This document shows, one piece after another, positions 51,863-59,780 of a DNA stretch of 64,000 nt (the first letter of the stretch is position 1; each line of letters begins with the position of its first letter). Under the pieces are notes generated by a model that was given only the letters and a program-made list of their open reading frames with translations, was not told the origin of the DNA and did no database searches. This DNA is from Microvirga splendida (GTDB lineage: Bacteria > Pseudomonadota > Alphaproteobacteria > Rhizobiales > Beijerinckiaceae). The DNA lies in contig NZ_JAELXT010000002.1 of assembly GCF_016427565.1 (NCBI RefSeq), forward strand, positions 1-64,000. The letters run 5' to 3'. The position numbers and the translations under genes are program-made.

Positions 51863-52801
51863 TCAAGCCGCCACGCCTCCGCCCTCGGTCTTCAGCCATG
51901 CGGCGCCGCAGGCTTTCGCCAGTTCGCGGACGCGCAGGATGTAGCTCTGGCGCTCGGTGACGGAGATCACGCCGCGGGCATCGAGCAGGTTGAACATGTG
52001 GCTGGCCTTGATGCACTGGTCGTAGGCCGGCAGGGCCATCAGGTGGCGCTGGTCGTTGGCGTCAGCCTCCGGCTCGCCGGCTTCCAGGTATTTGCGGCAG
52101 GCCGCCTCCGCGTCGCGGAAGTGCCGGAACAGCATCTCGGTATCGGCATGCTCGAAGTTGTGGCGGGAATATTCCTGCTCGGCCTGCAGGAACACGTCGC
52201 CGTAGGTGACCTTCTCGACGCCCTCGAGCCCGTTGAAGTTGAGGTCGTAGATCGACTCCACACCCTGCAGGTACATGGCGAGACGCTCGAGCCCGTAGGT
52301 CAGCTCGCCCGCAACCGGCGAGCACTCGAAGCCCGCCACCTGCTGGAAATAGGTGAACTGCGACACCTCCATGCCGTCGCACCAGCATTCCCACCCGAGG
52401 CCCCAGGCGCCGAGCGTCGGGCTCTCCCAGTCGTCCTCGACGAAGCGGATGTCGTGGAGGGCGGTGTCGATGCCGATGGCCTTGAGCGAGCCGAGATAGA
52501 GCTCCTGCAGGTTCGGCGGGTTCGGCTTCAGGATCACCTGGAACTGGTAATAGTGCTGGAGCCGGTTCGGGTTCTCGCCGTAGCGCCCGTCCTTGGGGCG
52601 GCGGGAGGGCTGCACATAGGCCGCACGCCAGGACTTGGGACCGAGCGCCCGCAGGGTGGTGGCCGGGTGGAAGGTGCCGGCACCCATCTCCATGTCGTAG
52701 GGCTGAAGGATCAGGCAGCCCTGTTCGGCCCAATAGCGCTGGAGCGTGAGGATCAGGCCCTGGAAAGAGCGCGCAGGGTTCATATGCGCGGGTTCGCTCA
52801 T
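51863..52801 (-). CDS. glyQ: glycine--tRNA ligase, alpha subunit
   Basis: A 312-residue GlyQ, the class II catalytic subunit that forms glycyl-adenylate. It starts [60 protein letters not shown] and [10 protein letters not shown] are the expected conserved blocks. A Met six codons earlier is possible. It lies between the S49 peptidase gene (upstream, beyond a palindromic repeat) and glyS (downstream). Confidence 0.96.
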   Translation of the reverse strand: MSEPAHMNPARSFQGLILTLQRYWAEQGCLILQPYDMEMGAGTFHPATTLRALGPKSWRAAYVQPSRRPKDGRYGENPNRLQHYYQFQVILKPNPPNLQELYLGSLKAIGIDTALHDIRFVEDDWESPTLGAWGLGWECWCDGMEVSQFTYFQQVAGFECSPVAGELTYGLERLAMYLQGVESIYDLNFNGLEGVEKVTYGDVFLQAEQEYSRHNFEHADTEMLFRHFRDAEAACRKYLEAGEPEADANDQRHLMALPAYDQCIKASHMFNLLDARGVISVTERQSYILRVRELAKACGAAWLKTEGGGVAA

Positions 52802-52882
52802 ACTAAAGCATCCAATCAATGCGAAATCAGGCGAACCCTTGGGATGACGGGCGGCTCAAGTCAAGCGTTGGGCTGCCCCCGG

Positions 52883-52984
52883 TGTCATTCCCGGAAGGAC
52901 GCGCAGCGGAGGGGAAGGGAATCCATGGCGCAGCGCGTGAGACTGGATCCCCTTCCCTCGCCTGCGGCTCGCCGGGGATGACAC
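52883..52984. repeat. dispersed palindromic repeat, family C
   Basis: Left end TGTCATTCCCGGAAGGACGC, right end CTCGCCGGGGATGACACT. Its right edge runs into the stop codon of the S49 peptidase gene (52984-52986), so the repeat marks the very end of that gene. It lies in the glyQ upstream region. Confidence 0.75.
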
Positions 52985-53868
52985 TAAAGCCCCAGCCGTG
53001 CCCAGGCAGCCCTCTCTTCCAGGACACCGACGATCTCACCGGGGTCGATGAGGCTGATGTCGCCGATGGGGCGGCGGCCGAGCAGTCGCCCCAGCAGCGG
53101 CGAGCGGGCGGGCTCGATCATGCGGAACCGCACCTTGTCGCCGAAGCGCCGGCGCATGACGGAGCGGATGTCGCCCAGTCCGTCCACGAGGCCGAGATCG
53201 ACCGCCTCCGCCCCGACCCAGAATGCGCCGGAGAAGAGATCGTCGTAGGAATCGTTGAGCTTTTCGCCCCGGCGGGTGCGGACGAGATCGACGAAGACAT
53301 CATGGATCTTCACCTGGAGCCCCTTCAGGCGGATCACGTCATCCGGGTTCTCGGGCCGGAACGGATCGAGCATGGCCTTGCTCTTGCCGGCGGTATGCAC
53401 CCGCCGCTCGATGCCGAGGCGCTCGATCAACTCATGGAAGCCGAAGCTCGCGGAAACCACCCCGATGGAGCCCACGATGGAGGCCGGATCGGCATAGATC
53501 TCGTCCGCCGCGCAGGCGATCATGTAGCCGCCGGAGGCCGCTGCATCCTCCACGAAGGCGATGACGGGAAGCTTCTTCTCCTCGGAGAGGGTGCGGATCC
53601 GCCGGAAGATCAGGTGCGATTGCGCCGCCGAGCCGCCCGGCGAATTGATCACCAGGGCCACCGCCTTGGCGCCCGGCACGGAGAAGGCGCGCTCCAGGAG
53701 CGGCGCCACGCTCGCCATGGCGAGCCCTGCCCGAAACGGCATCACGGCACCGATCGGGCCGGACAGGCGCACCACGGGCACGACCGGATGCGAGTAGGCG
53801 CGGTACTTGGCCGGAAGGAGAAACTGAAGGCGAGCGGGGAGCATGGAGGAGAAGGATGTTTGAGCCAT
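52984..53868 (-). CDS. S49 family peptidase (SppA-like)
   Basis: A 294-residue Ser-Lys protease related to signal-peptide peptidase SppA (short form). INSPGGSAAQSHLIFRRI is the first conserved block, EDAAASGGYMIACAADEIYA carries the nucleophilic Ser, and the general-base Lys is in HTAGKSKAMLDPFRP. There is no clear N-terminal membrane helix, only a weak hydrophobic part (PVVPVVRLSGPIGAV), so it may be soluble or peripheral. It would degrade cleaved signal peptides or membrane-bound fragments. It is upstream of glyQ in the order common to related genomes. Confidence 0.9.
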   Translation of the reverse strand: MAQTSFSSMLPARLQFLLPAKYRAYSHPVVPVVRLSGPIGAVMPFRAGLAMASVAPLLERAFSVPGAKAVALVINSPGGSAAQSHLIFRRIRTLSEEKKLPVIAFVEDAAASGGYMIACAADEIYADPASIVGSIGVVSASFGFHELIERLGIERRVHTAGKSKAMLDPFRPENPDDVIRLKGLQVKIHDVFVDLVRTRRGEKLNDSYDDLFSGAFWVGAEAVDLGLVDGLGDIRSVMRRRFGDKVRFRMIEPARSPLLGRLLGRRPIGDISLIDPGEIVGVLEERAAWARLGL

Positions 53869-54014
53869 AGCGTCTATGTAGGGTGCACGGCCCGGCTTCC
53901 CAAGATGAACGTCCCGTTAGGGAATTCGTCGGAGTTCGTTCAGGTGCGAACGCCTAAAACCTCACCATGGAGAACAGCCCTGCCCCGACGCCGGGCAGAG
54001 GTGAGGAGAAAACA

Positions 54015-54374
54015 ATGCGTAAGCTGATGTTCGGCCTTCTTGGCCTTGCGACCCTCGGGCTAGGTGCCTTCTCGGCGCAACCGGTCGAGGCCCAGCCCTA
54101 TTATCGGGATTACGGTTACGGGTATCGTCCCGTGATCGAGCGCCGCTATGTCCGCCCCCGTCCGGTGATCAGCGTCCAGATCGGCACTCCCTACCGGGCC
54201 TACCGCCCCTACCGGGCTTACCGTCCTGCCCCGATCTACCGCCCGGTCCGCACGGTTCGGCGCTGCTGGGTCGAGCGCCGGCGGGTGTGGACCAATTACG
54301 GCTGGACCCGTCGTCCGGTCGAGGTCTGCCGCACGGTGCAGCGCCCCGTCCGAAGGCATGTCTATCGCTACTGA
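54015..54374 (+). CDS. Tyr/Arg-rich exported protein, 119 aa
   Basis: No family recognised. A Sec signal (KLMFGLLGLATLGLGAFSA, residues 3-21) with a cleavage region VEAQP is followed by a highly basic mature part with many YR, RP and YRP units (YRAYRPYRAYRPAPIYRPVR), and two cysteines in RRCWVERRR and VEVCRTV. The pI must be very high. GAGGAG precedes the Met at 54015. It is followed at once by a strong intrinsic terminator, so it is a single-gene transcript. Such proteins may bind the negatively charged envelope or nucleic acid. Confidence 0.72.
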   Translation: MRKLMFGLLGLATLGLGAFSAQPVEAQPYYRDYGYGYRPVIERRYVRPRPVISVQIGTPYRAYRPYRAYRPAPIYRPVRTVRRCWVERRRVWTNYGWTRRPVEVCRTVQRPVRRHVYRY

Positions 54375-54380
54375 CCCTAA

Positions 54381-54403
54381 GGGCGCCGAAAGGCGCCCTT
54401 TTT
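54381..54403 (+). terminator. intrinsic terminator
   Basis: GGGCGCC (54381-54387), loop GAAA, GGCGCCC (54392-54398), then TTTTT: a textbook rho-independent terminator 7 bases after the stop of the Tyr/Arg-rich gene. The stem also lies at the very end of the convergent methyltransferase gene. Confidence 0.9.
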
Positions 54404-55143
54404 CATAGGAGATCGGTCTCGCCCCGGTGCAGCGCCTCGGCTTCCGGCGTGAAGCGCCCATCGGGGCCGTTCAGAATCAGGGGCGGCAGGATGCTCATCG
54501 GCGCCCGGCTGCCCTTGATCCCACGGAGCAGGAGCCGAATCGCGGGCCTGTCGGCGGATGGGTGAACGAAGCAAAGCTCCATCCCGCCTAGCCATTTACC
54601 CAGGATCTCCAGGCACTCGGCTGTCCGGTCGGCCCTGTGAATCAGCGCCAGCCGTCCCTTGGGCTTGAGCAGCCCCGTGCAGGCCTTGAGCCACGCCTCC
54701 AGGCCGCCCGCCGGGAGGGCATGAGCCGCCGCCCGGCCGAGGTCCGGCGAGATCCGGGCCTGCCCCTCCTCCAGGAAAGGCGGGTTGGTCAGGACGAGGT
54801 CTGCGCTCTCCGGACTGAGGCCCGCGGCTTGGCGTGAGGCCTTGTCGAGCACGTCCGCAACCGCGACCTCGCCCTGAATCCCGTTGTCCCGGAGGTTGCG
54901 GCGGCAGAGTTCGGTGAGATCCGGATCGCGCTCCACGAAGACGAGACGGGCATCCTTCTCCCGGGCGGCGACCATCAGCCCGACCGCCCCGGTGGCGGCG
55001 CCGACGTCCACGACCCCGTCCCCGGGCCTCACGGGAGCAGCGGCGGCGAGCAGCACCGCATCGGTGCCGGCACGGTGGCCCCGGACGGGCTGAACCAGGC
55101 GCACGCGCCCGCCGAGCAGTAAATCCTGCGTGACCTCAAGCAT
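54403..55143 (-). CDS. tRNA1(Val) (adenine(37)-N6)-methyltransferase family (TrmN6/YfiC)
   Basis: A 246-residue class I methyltransferase. LLGGRVRLVQPVRGHRAGTD at the start, the SAM motif VVDVGAATGAVGLMVAAR, and LVLTNPPFLEEGQ with the NPPF catalytic motif for N6-adenine methylation are typical of YfiC/TrmN6. The target is probably A37 of a tRNA, but the family also contains other nucleic-acid or protein methylases. The start at 55143 overlaps the DUF2007 stop by 8 bases. Confidence 0.85.
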   Translation of the reverse strand: MLEVTQDLLLGGRVRLVQPVRGHRAGTDAVLLAAAAPVRPGDGVVDVGAATGAVGLMVAAREKDARLVFVERDPDLTELCRRNLRDNGIQGEVAVADVLDKASRQAAGLSPESADLVLTNPPFLEEGQARISPDLGRAAAHALPAGGLEAWLKACTGLLKPKGRLALIHRADRTAECLEILGKWLGGMELCFVHPSADRPAIRLLLRGIKGSRAPMSILPPLILNGPDGRFTPEAEALHRGETDLL

Positions 55144-55360
55144 GCCGCAGCTCGGTCTCCAGCCCCGCATCGGTGATCAGGCGGCGGGCCTGCGCCGCGT
55201 GATCCTCAGGCACAAGGATCCGGCGCGGGAAGACGCCGATCATGCCCTCCAGGGCGCTCATGTGCGTATCCGCCACCAGAACGGGGATATTGGCGTTTTC
55301 CAAGAGAGATTGTAGGAAGCCGACCAGAACGAGATCGCTGCTTCGGACGATTTCGACCAT
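55136..55360 (-). CDS. DUF2007 domain-containing protein
   Basis: A 74-residue protein of the DUF2007 (putative signal-transducing) family. The pattern is MVEIVRSSDLVLVGFLQSLL followed by ANIPVLVADTHMSALEG and RRILVPEDHAAQARRL, a small alpha-beta ferredoxin-like unit related to PII-like proteins. Function is unknown. It overlaps the TrmN6-like gene and is divergent from the polyprenyl synthetase gene, as in other Hyphomicrobiales. Confidence 0.85.
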   Translation of the reverse strand: MVEIVRSSDLVLVGFLQSLLENANIPVLVADTHMSALEGMIGVFPRRILVPEDHAAQARRLITDAGLETELRHA

Positions 55361-55463
55361 CGGCCTGAGACCCTTTCCTCTGCGGTAAGCGTTTGCATTG
55401 CAGCATGGAAAGTGCCATGCCAGTTCATATTCCTACCGGCTTTTCCCGCCGGCAACCCGGGTC

Positions 55464-56489
55464 GTGACAGTGGGCGTCGTCGTTCCGTTCGAAGACAAGC
55501 ATCCCGAGAAGAATGCGAGCATCGAGAAGCTCGTGTCCCTTGTGGCCTCCGATATGGAACGGGTCAATGCGATGATCCTGTCGCGCACGGGCTCCGAGGT
55601 CACGATGATCCCGGAGGTGGCGAACCACCTCATCTCCTCGGGCGGCAAGCGCCTGCGCCCCATGCTGACGCTGGCCACGGCGGGCCTCTCCGGCTACCAG
55701 GGCGACGGGCATGTGAAGCTCGCGGCCTCCGTGGAGTTCATGCACACCGCCACCCTCCTCCACGACGACGTGGTGGACGAGAGCGACATGCGCCGGGGCA
55801 GGATCGCGGCCCGCATCAAGTGGGGCAACGAGGCCAGCGTGCTGGTCGGCGACTTCCTGCTCGGCCAGGCCTTCCGCATGATGGTGGAGGTGGGCTCGCT
55901 CCGGGCGCTGGACATCCTCTCCGCCGCCGCGACCGTGATCGCCGAGGGCGAGGTGATGCAGCTCGCCGCCGCCAAGAACACCGAGACGACGGAAGACGAG
56001 TATCTGGCCGTGATCCGCGGCAAGACCGCGGAGCTGTTCGCCGCCGCCTGCGAGGTCGGCCCCGTGATCGCCGGACGCCCCAAGGCCGAGCAGGCCGCCT
56101 GCCGCTCCTATGGAATGAATCTCGGCATCGCCTTCCAGCTCGTGGACGATGCCCTCGATTACGGCGGCAAGGCCGCAACCCTGGGCAAGAACGTGGGCGA
56201 CGATTTCCGCGAGGGCAAGATCACCCTTCCCGTGGTTCTTTCGTTCCGTCGCGGCACGGACGAGGAGCGCGCCTTCTGGAAACGGGTGCTCGAGCAGGGC
56301 GAAATCGAAGACGCCGACCTGGAGAAGGCTGTGGCGATCATGCGCCGCCACCGGGCTCTCGAGGACACGGTCGAGCGCGCCCGCCATTACGGCGCCATGG
56401 CCCGCGACGCGCTGGCGCTGTTCCCGTCGAGCCCCATGAAGCAGGCGCTGCTCGACACGGTCGATTTCTGCATCGCCCGCGCCCACTGA
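55464..56489 (+). CDS. polyprenyl diphosphate synthase (octaprenyl/decaprenyl type)
   Basis: A 341-residue trans-prenyltransferase making the long isoprenoid chain of ubiquinone. The two Asp-rich motifs are LLHDDVVDESDMRRG (first DDxxD-type) and LVDDALDYGG (second), with GGKRLRPML and KTAELFAAACEVG between or before. The GTG at 55464 gives the usual length; a more distant ATG adds 22 unconserved residues. Chain length (C40-C50) cannot be told from the motifs, though Hyphomicrobiales mostly make Q-10. It is divergent from DUF2007 and convergent with ispE. Confidence 0.93.
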   Translation: MTVGVVVPFEDKHPEKNASIEKLVSLVASDMERVNAMILSRTGSEVTMIPEVANHLISSGGKRLRPMLTLATAGLSGYQGDGHVKLAASVEFMHTATLLHDDVVDESDMRRGRIAARIKWGNEASVLVGDFLLGQAFRMMVEVGSLRALDILSAAATVIAEGEVMQLAAAKNTETTEDEYLAVIRGKTAELFAAACEVGPVIAGRPKAEQAACRSYGMNLGIAFQLVDDALDYGGKAATLGKNVGDDFREGKITLPVVLSFRRGTDEERAFWKRVLEQGEIEDADLEKAVAIMRRHRALEDTVERARHYGAMARDALALFPSSPMKQALLDTVDFCIARAH

Positions 56490-56497
56490 TCTGAACG

Positions 56498-56588
56498 CGT
56501 CATGGCCGGCCTTGTGCCGGCCATCCCGATCCTGAAAAGCACTGTGCCTCATCGCGTCGGGATCACCGGCACAAGGCCGGTGATGACG
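56498..56588. repeat. dispersed palindromic repeat, family B
   Basis: CGTCATGGCCGGCCTTGTGC at the left and ATCACCGGCACAAGGCCGGT followed by GATGACG at the right. It lies between the convergent polyprenyl synthetase and ispE genes, beginning 8 bases after the stop codon of the first and ending 10 before that of the second. Confidence 0.75.
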
Positions 56589-56598
56589 CGCGGTTGGA

Positions 56599-57471
56599 TT
56601 ACCGCAGGCTCGTCGCCTTGACCCACCAGTGCGGGCGCAGGCTGCGAATCTGTCGAGCCCCTTCGGCGGCGGCTTCGCAATCGTCATAGAGCCCGAACAC
56701 CGTCGCGCCCGAGCCGGACATGCGCGCCAAGCGGCAGCAATCCGTCTCGGCGATCAGGCCGAGCGCCTCGCCGATCAGCGGCTGGACCTTGAGGGCGGGC
56801 GGTTCGAGATCGTTGCGGGCCTTGTTCAGCAGGGTGAGAAGCGCGTCCGGCGAGGATGCTTCATGAGCGGGATGGGCTGCAACGGACAGTCCCTGCCCCG
56901 GCTGCAGGCCCAGGGCCTTGAACACGGCCGGCGTCTCCACCGGCACACGCGGGTTCACCAGCACGCCGAAGAGGCGCGGCAGGATCAGCGCAGGTCCCAG
57001 TTCCTCCCCCGCCCCCCGCATCATGCGGGCTCTCGGCTCCAGGCAGACCGGCACATCGGCTCCGGTGAGCCGGGCGGCCTCCCTCACGGCTGGGTGCGAA
57101 ACCGGCAAGCCATTGAGGCGGGCCAGAAGCCGCAGGGCGGCGGCGGCATCCGATGACCCGCCGCCGATCCCGGCCGCTACGGGCAGGCGCTTCGTGAGAT
57201 GAAAGGTGCCGACCTTCAGGCCGTCCACGCGATCCGCGAGAAGGCGGGCCGCCTTCATGACGAGGTTGTCGGCATCGCTCCCCGCGAGTGGGGCCGTCGG
57301 GCCGTCCACATGGAGCGCCAGCCCGGTGCCGGGCTCGAGCCGGAGATCGTCGCCCGTTCCGGCGAAGGCCACAAGGCTTTCCAGGTCGTGATAGCCGTCG
57401 GCCCGGCGCCCGAGCACATGGAGCGTCAGGTTGATCTTGGCGGGCGCACGGGTGGCGAGCGGCTGGGGCAT
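56599..57471 (-). CDS. ispE: 4-diphosphocytidyl-2-C-methyl-D-erythritol kinase
   Basis: A 290-residue GHMP kinase that phosphorylates CDP-methylerythritol in the MEP pathway. It starts [20 protein letters not shown] (AKINL is diagnostic), has the ATP-binding [20 protein letters not shown] and the end with [15 protein letters not shown]. An upstream Met at 57543 would add 24 residues with no family pattern. It lies beside the polyprenyl synthetase gene, which uses the pathway's product. Confidence 0.95.
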   Translation of the reverse strand: MPQPLATRAPAKINLTLHVLGRRADGYHDLESLVAFAGTGDDLRLEPGTGLALHVDGPTAPLAGSDADNLVMKAARLLADRVDGLKVGTFHLTKRLPVAAGIGGGSSDAAAALRLLARLNGLPVSHPAVREAARLTGADVPVCLEPRARMMRGAGEELGPALILPRLFGVLVNPRVPVETPAVFKALGLQPGQGLSVAAHPAHEASSPDALLTLLNKARNDLEPPALKVQPLIGEALGLIAETDCCRLARMSGSGATVFGLYDDCEAAAEGARQIRSLRPHWWVKATSLR

Positions 57472-57537
57472 GGCGCCTCCATGCCTGAGTGCGGGGCGGA
57501 TGGGAAGAGTGTCTGGCAGCACGTCCATCGCCTTACC

Positions 57538-57638
57538 CCTCATCCTGAGGAGCAGACGCAGTCTGCGTCTCGAAGGAGGCTCCAGTGCTCTCTGGACGAT
57601 CCTTCGAGACGCCGCTGATGCGGCTCCTCAGGATGAGG
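57538..57638. repeat. dispersed palindromic repeat, family A (copy 5)
   Basis: Ends CCTCATCCTGAGGAGC and GGCTCCTCAGGATGAGG. It shares with copy 3 the first part up to TCTGCGTCTCGAAGGA. It lies between the ispE start and the TPR protein gene's stop. Confidence 0.88.
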
Positions 57639-57660
57639 CTACGGGGACGTGGTTCAAAAT

Positions 57661-57692
57661 AGAAATGGCCGGGACGAGCCCGGCCATGACGT
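57661..57692. repeat. half of a family B palindromic repeat
   Basis: AGAAATGGCCGGGACGAGCC followed by CGGCCATGACGTG matches the right half of family B elements; the left half is missing. It follows a family A element by about 20 bases in the same gap. Confidence 0.6.
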
Positions 57693-57714
57693 GAAACATA
57701 GAGCTTGGTGAGCT

Positions 57715-59520
57715 TTACCCGCCATTCTGCTTGGGCGCCTCGGCCTGAGGCGCCGGCGTATTCTCCGCCGCGGCCGGCTTCGGCTCCTCTTCGAGGCCGT
57801 TGTCGATCTTCTTGAGGATCTTCACCAGTTCCTCGTGCTCCGGATCCGAGTTCTTGGCGTGATCCCACTGGAACTTCGCCTCGAGCTTGCGGCCGACCTT
57901 CCAGTAGGCGTCGCCCAGGTGGTCGTTGATGGTCGCGTCGCCCGGCTTCAGCTCGACGGCCTTTTCCAGCTCGCGCACGGCATCCTCATAGCGGCCCATG
58001 CGGTAATAGGCCCAGCCCAGCGAATCGATGATCATGCCGTCGCGGGGTGCGAGCTCCACCGCCTTGGTGAGCATCTTGAACGCCTCGTCGATGTTCAAAT
58101 TACGATCGACCCAGGAATAGGCGAGGTAGTTCATCACCTGCGCCCGGGCGGCGTTCAGGTTCTCCGGAACGAGTTCCAGGGCCTTCTTCAGATCGGCCTC
58201 GGCCTTGTCCCACTGCTTCGAGCGCTCATAGGACGAGCCACGGTAGAAGAACAGGAGCCAGTGACCGCGCTCGAGCTGGCCGATGAGGTTGATGGCCTTG
58301 GTGTAGGTTTCCGCGGCTTCCTCGAACTTCTTGCGCGAACGCTGCACGTTGCCCAGCGCCATGACCACATCCACGTCCTCGGGATGCTCCTTCATGAGCT
58401 TCTCGAGGTAGGTGCTGGCATCCTCGCCACGGCCCATCAGTTCGTAGTTGTGCCCGATGGAGATATCGGCGCTCGTGCGGATGGGCGAATCCTTGGGGAT
58501 CCGCGCAAAGACCGCGTTGGCGTTGTCGTACTGCTTGAGGCGCTCGTAGACGTCGCCGAGGGTGACGAGGGCCAGCGCATGATCCGGCTTGAGCTCCAGG
58601 CCGAGGCGCAGATAGATGATGGCCGTCAGCTCGTCGCCCTGGGAATTGCCGACGACGCCGAGGCCGTAGAGCAGCTCCGCCGCGCCTTCCTGCGCATTGG
58701 TGACGAGCGGCATGAGGGGCTTGCCCTCCTCCAGCGTCTTGATGGCGGTGCGCACGATGGGGTGGCGCGGCGCCACCTCGTCGAAGGCCCGGTAGATCTT
58801 CAGGGCCTCGTCCTTGCGACCGCGCTTGGCGAGGAAGCGGCCATAGGCGTCCACCACCTGCAGGGTGTTGCGCTCGCCCTCATAGGCCGCCTTGAAGCGC
58901 TTCTCCGCCTCGGCCGTATTGCCGGTCACGTCGGCGATGAGAGCTGCATGGTACTCGCGGAATTGATCGAAGGCCCGCTCGTTCTTGAGCTTGTCGACAG
59001 TCGCGAGCGCCTGCTTGCCATCCTTGGAGCCCGCCTGGGTCCAGGCGGTGAGAAGCGTTGCCGTGAGATCCGCCTGGCGGCCGCGGATGCTCTTCGAGAG
59101 CCTGTTCCGGGCGTCGGCATATTTCTGGTTCTTAATAGCGCGGACGCCGAGCGCGAACTGGGCCAGGTTGTTCGACCCGTCCCGGGCCGAGAGGCGCTCC
59201 GCCGCCCGAACCGCGTCCGGCATGGAGCCATTGGCCAGGAAGGCCACGAAAGCCCGCTCCAGAAGCTCCAGGTTGCGGGGATCATCCTGGATGGCCTGCC
59301 GGAAGAAGAGGGTCGCGGCCTCCGTATCCCGCGCGGAACCCGCCACATAGGCCGAGAGGAAATTGCCCTCGAGGCTCTGGGCCGGCTGCAGAATGTCGTC
59401 CTCGGCGGCATTCGCCACGGCAGCGGGGGACACCAGCACGGTGGCGGCCAGCAACATCAGGGCAGTCAAGCCCTTGCGGGACTTATGAAATTTCAAGGTG
59501 GGCACGAAGCGCGGCTCCAA
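57715..59520 (-). CDS. tetratricopeptide repeat protein, exported
   Basis: A 601-residue helical-repeat protein. The N-terminus has a signal peptide (GLTALMLLAATVLVSPAAVA, residues about 18-37) followed by ANAAEDD. From about residue 60 to 570 the sequence is a chain of TPR units, clear in DHALALVTLGDVYERLKQYD and ATINDHLGDAYWKVGRKLEA. The C-terminal tail is Pro/Ala/Glu-rich (PKPAAAENTPAPQAEAPKQN). TPRs mediate protein-protein contacts; here probably in the periplasm. Its place between ispE and ETF-QO is conserved in related genomes, but no function is assigned. Confidence 0.88.
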   Translation of the reverse strand: MEPRFVPTLKFHKSRKGLTALMLLAATVLVSPAAVANAAEDDILQPAQSLEGNFLSAYVAGSARDTEAATLFFRQAIQDDPRNLELLERAFVAFLANGSMPDAVRAAERLSARDGSNNLAQFALGVRAIKNQKYADARNRLSKSIRGRQADLTATLLTAWTQAGSKDGKQALATVDKLKNERAFDQFREYHAALIADVTGNTAEAEKRFKAAYEGERNTLQVVDAYGRFLAKRGRKDEALKIYRAFDEVAPRHPIVRTAIKTLEEGKPLMPLVTNAQEGAAELLYGLGVVGNSQGDELTAIIYLRLGLELKPDHALALVTLGDVYERLKQYDNANAVFARIPKDSPIRTSADISIGHNYELMGRGEDASTYLEKLMKEHPEDVDVVMALGNVQRSRKKFEEAAETYTKAINLIGQLERGHWLLFFYRGSSYERSKQWDKAEADLKKALELVPENLNAARAQVMNYLAYSWVDRNLNIDEAFKMLTKAVELAPRDGMIIDSLGWAYYRMGRYEDAVRELEKAVELKPGDATINDHLGDAYWKVGRKLEAKFQWDHAKNSDPEHEELVKILKKIDNGLEEEPKPAAAENTPAPQAEAPKQNGG

Positions 59521-59663
59521 TCATCGCAGCATCTCATCGGAGGGAGATGTGCGCCAAATCAGGCCGGAGAATGGCGCCTCCCTCTAAGAGCCGCAAGGGG
59601 ACAATTGACGCTGGGGCGTAAAAGCCTCGTGAGGGGGGTGGGATATGGCGGAAACGAGAGAGC

Positions 59664-59763
59664 CGTCATCCCGGGGCTGCGCAGCAGAACCCGGGATCGC
59701 TGGACGAGAGTGGCGCCTTGTTCTGCAAGCGATCCCGGATCGCCTGCGGCGTCCGGGATGACG
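59664..59763. repeat. dispersed palindromic repeat, family D
   Basis: Left CGTCATCCCGGGGCTGCGCA with GAACCCGGGATCGC; right GCGATCCCGGATCGCCTGCG with GTCCGGGATGACG. Related to the short hairpin at 45245. It lies in the 260-base gap between the TPR gene and ETF-QO; nothing else is seen in that gap. Confidence 0.7.
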
Positions 59764-59780
59764 GCTGAAGGGGCAAACCC

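Noticed and set aside
53936-53953. GTTCG...CGAAC inverted repeat between the S49 peptidase and Tyr/Arg-rich genes, as a LexA box
   Set aside because: Spacing and orientation do not fit GTTC-N7-GTTC, and a five-base stem is easily found by chance.
12653-57638. Possibility that the repeats form a CRISPR array
   Set aside because: Copies are tens of kilobases apart, about 100 bases long and palindromic, with no regular spacers and no cas genes.
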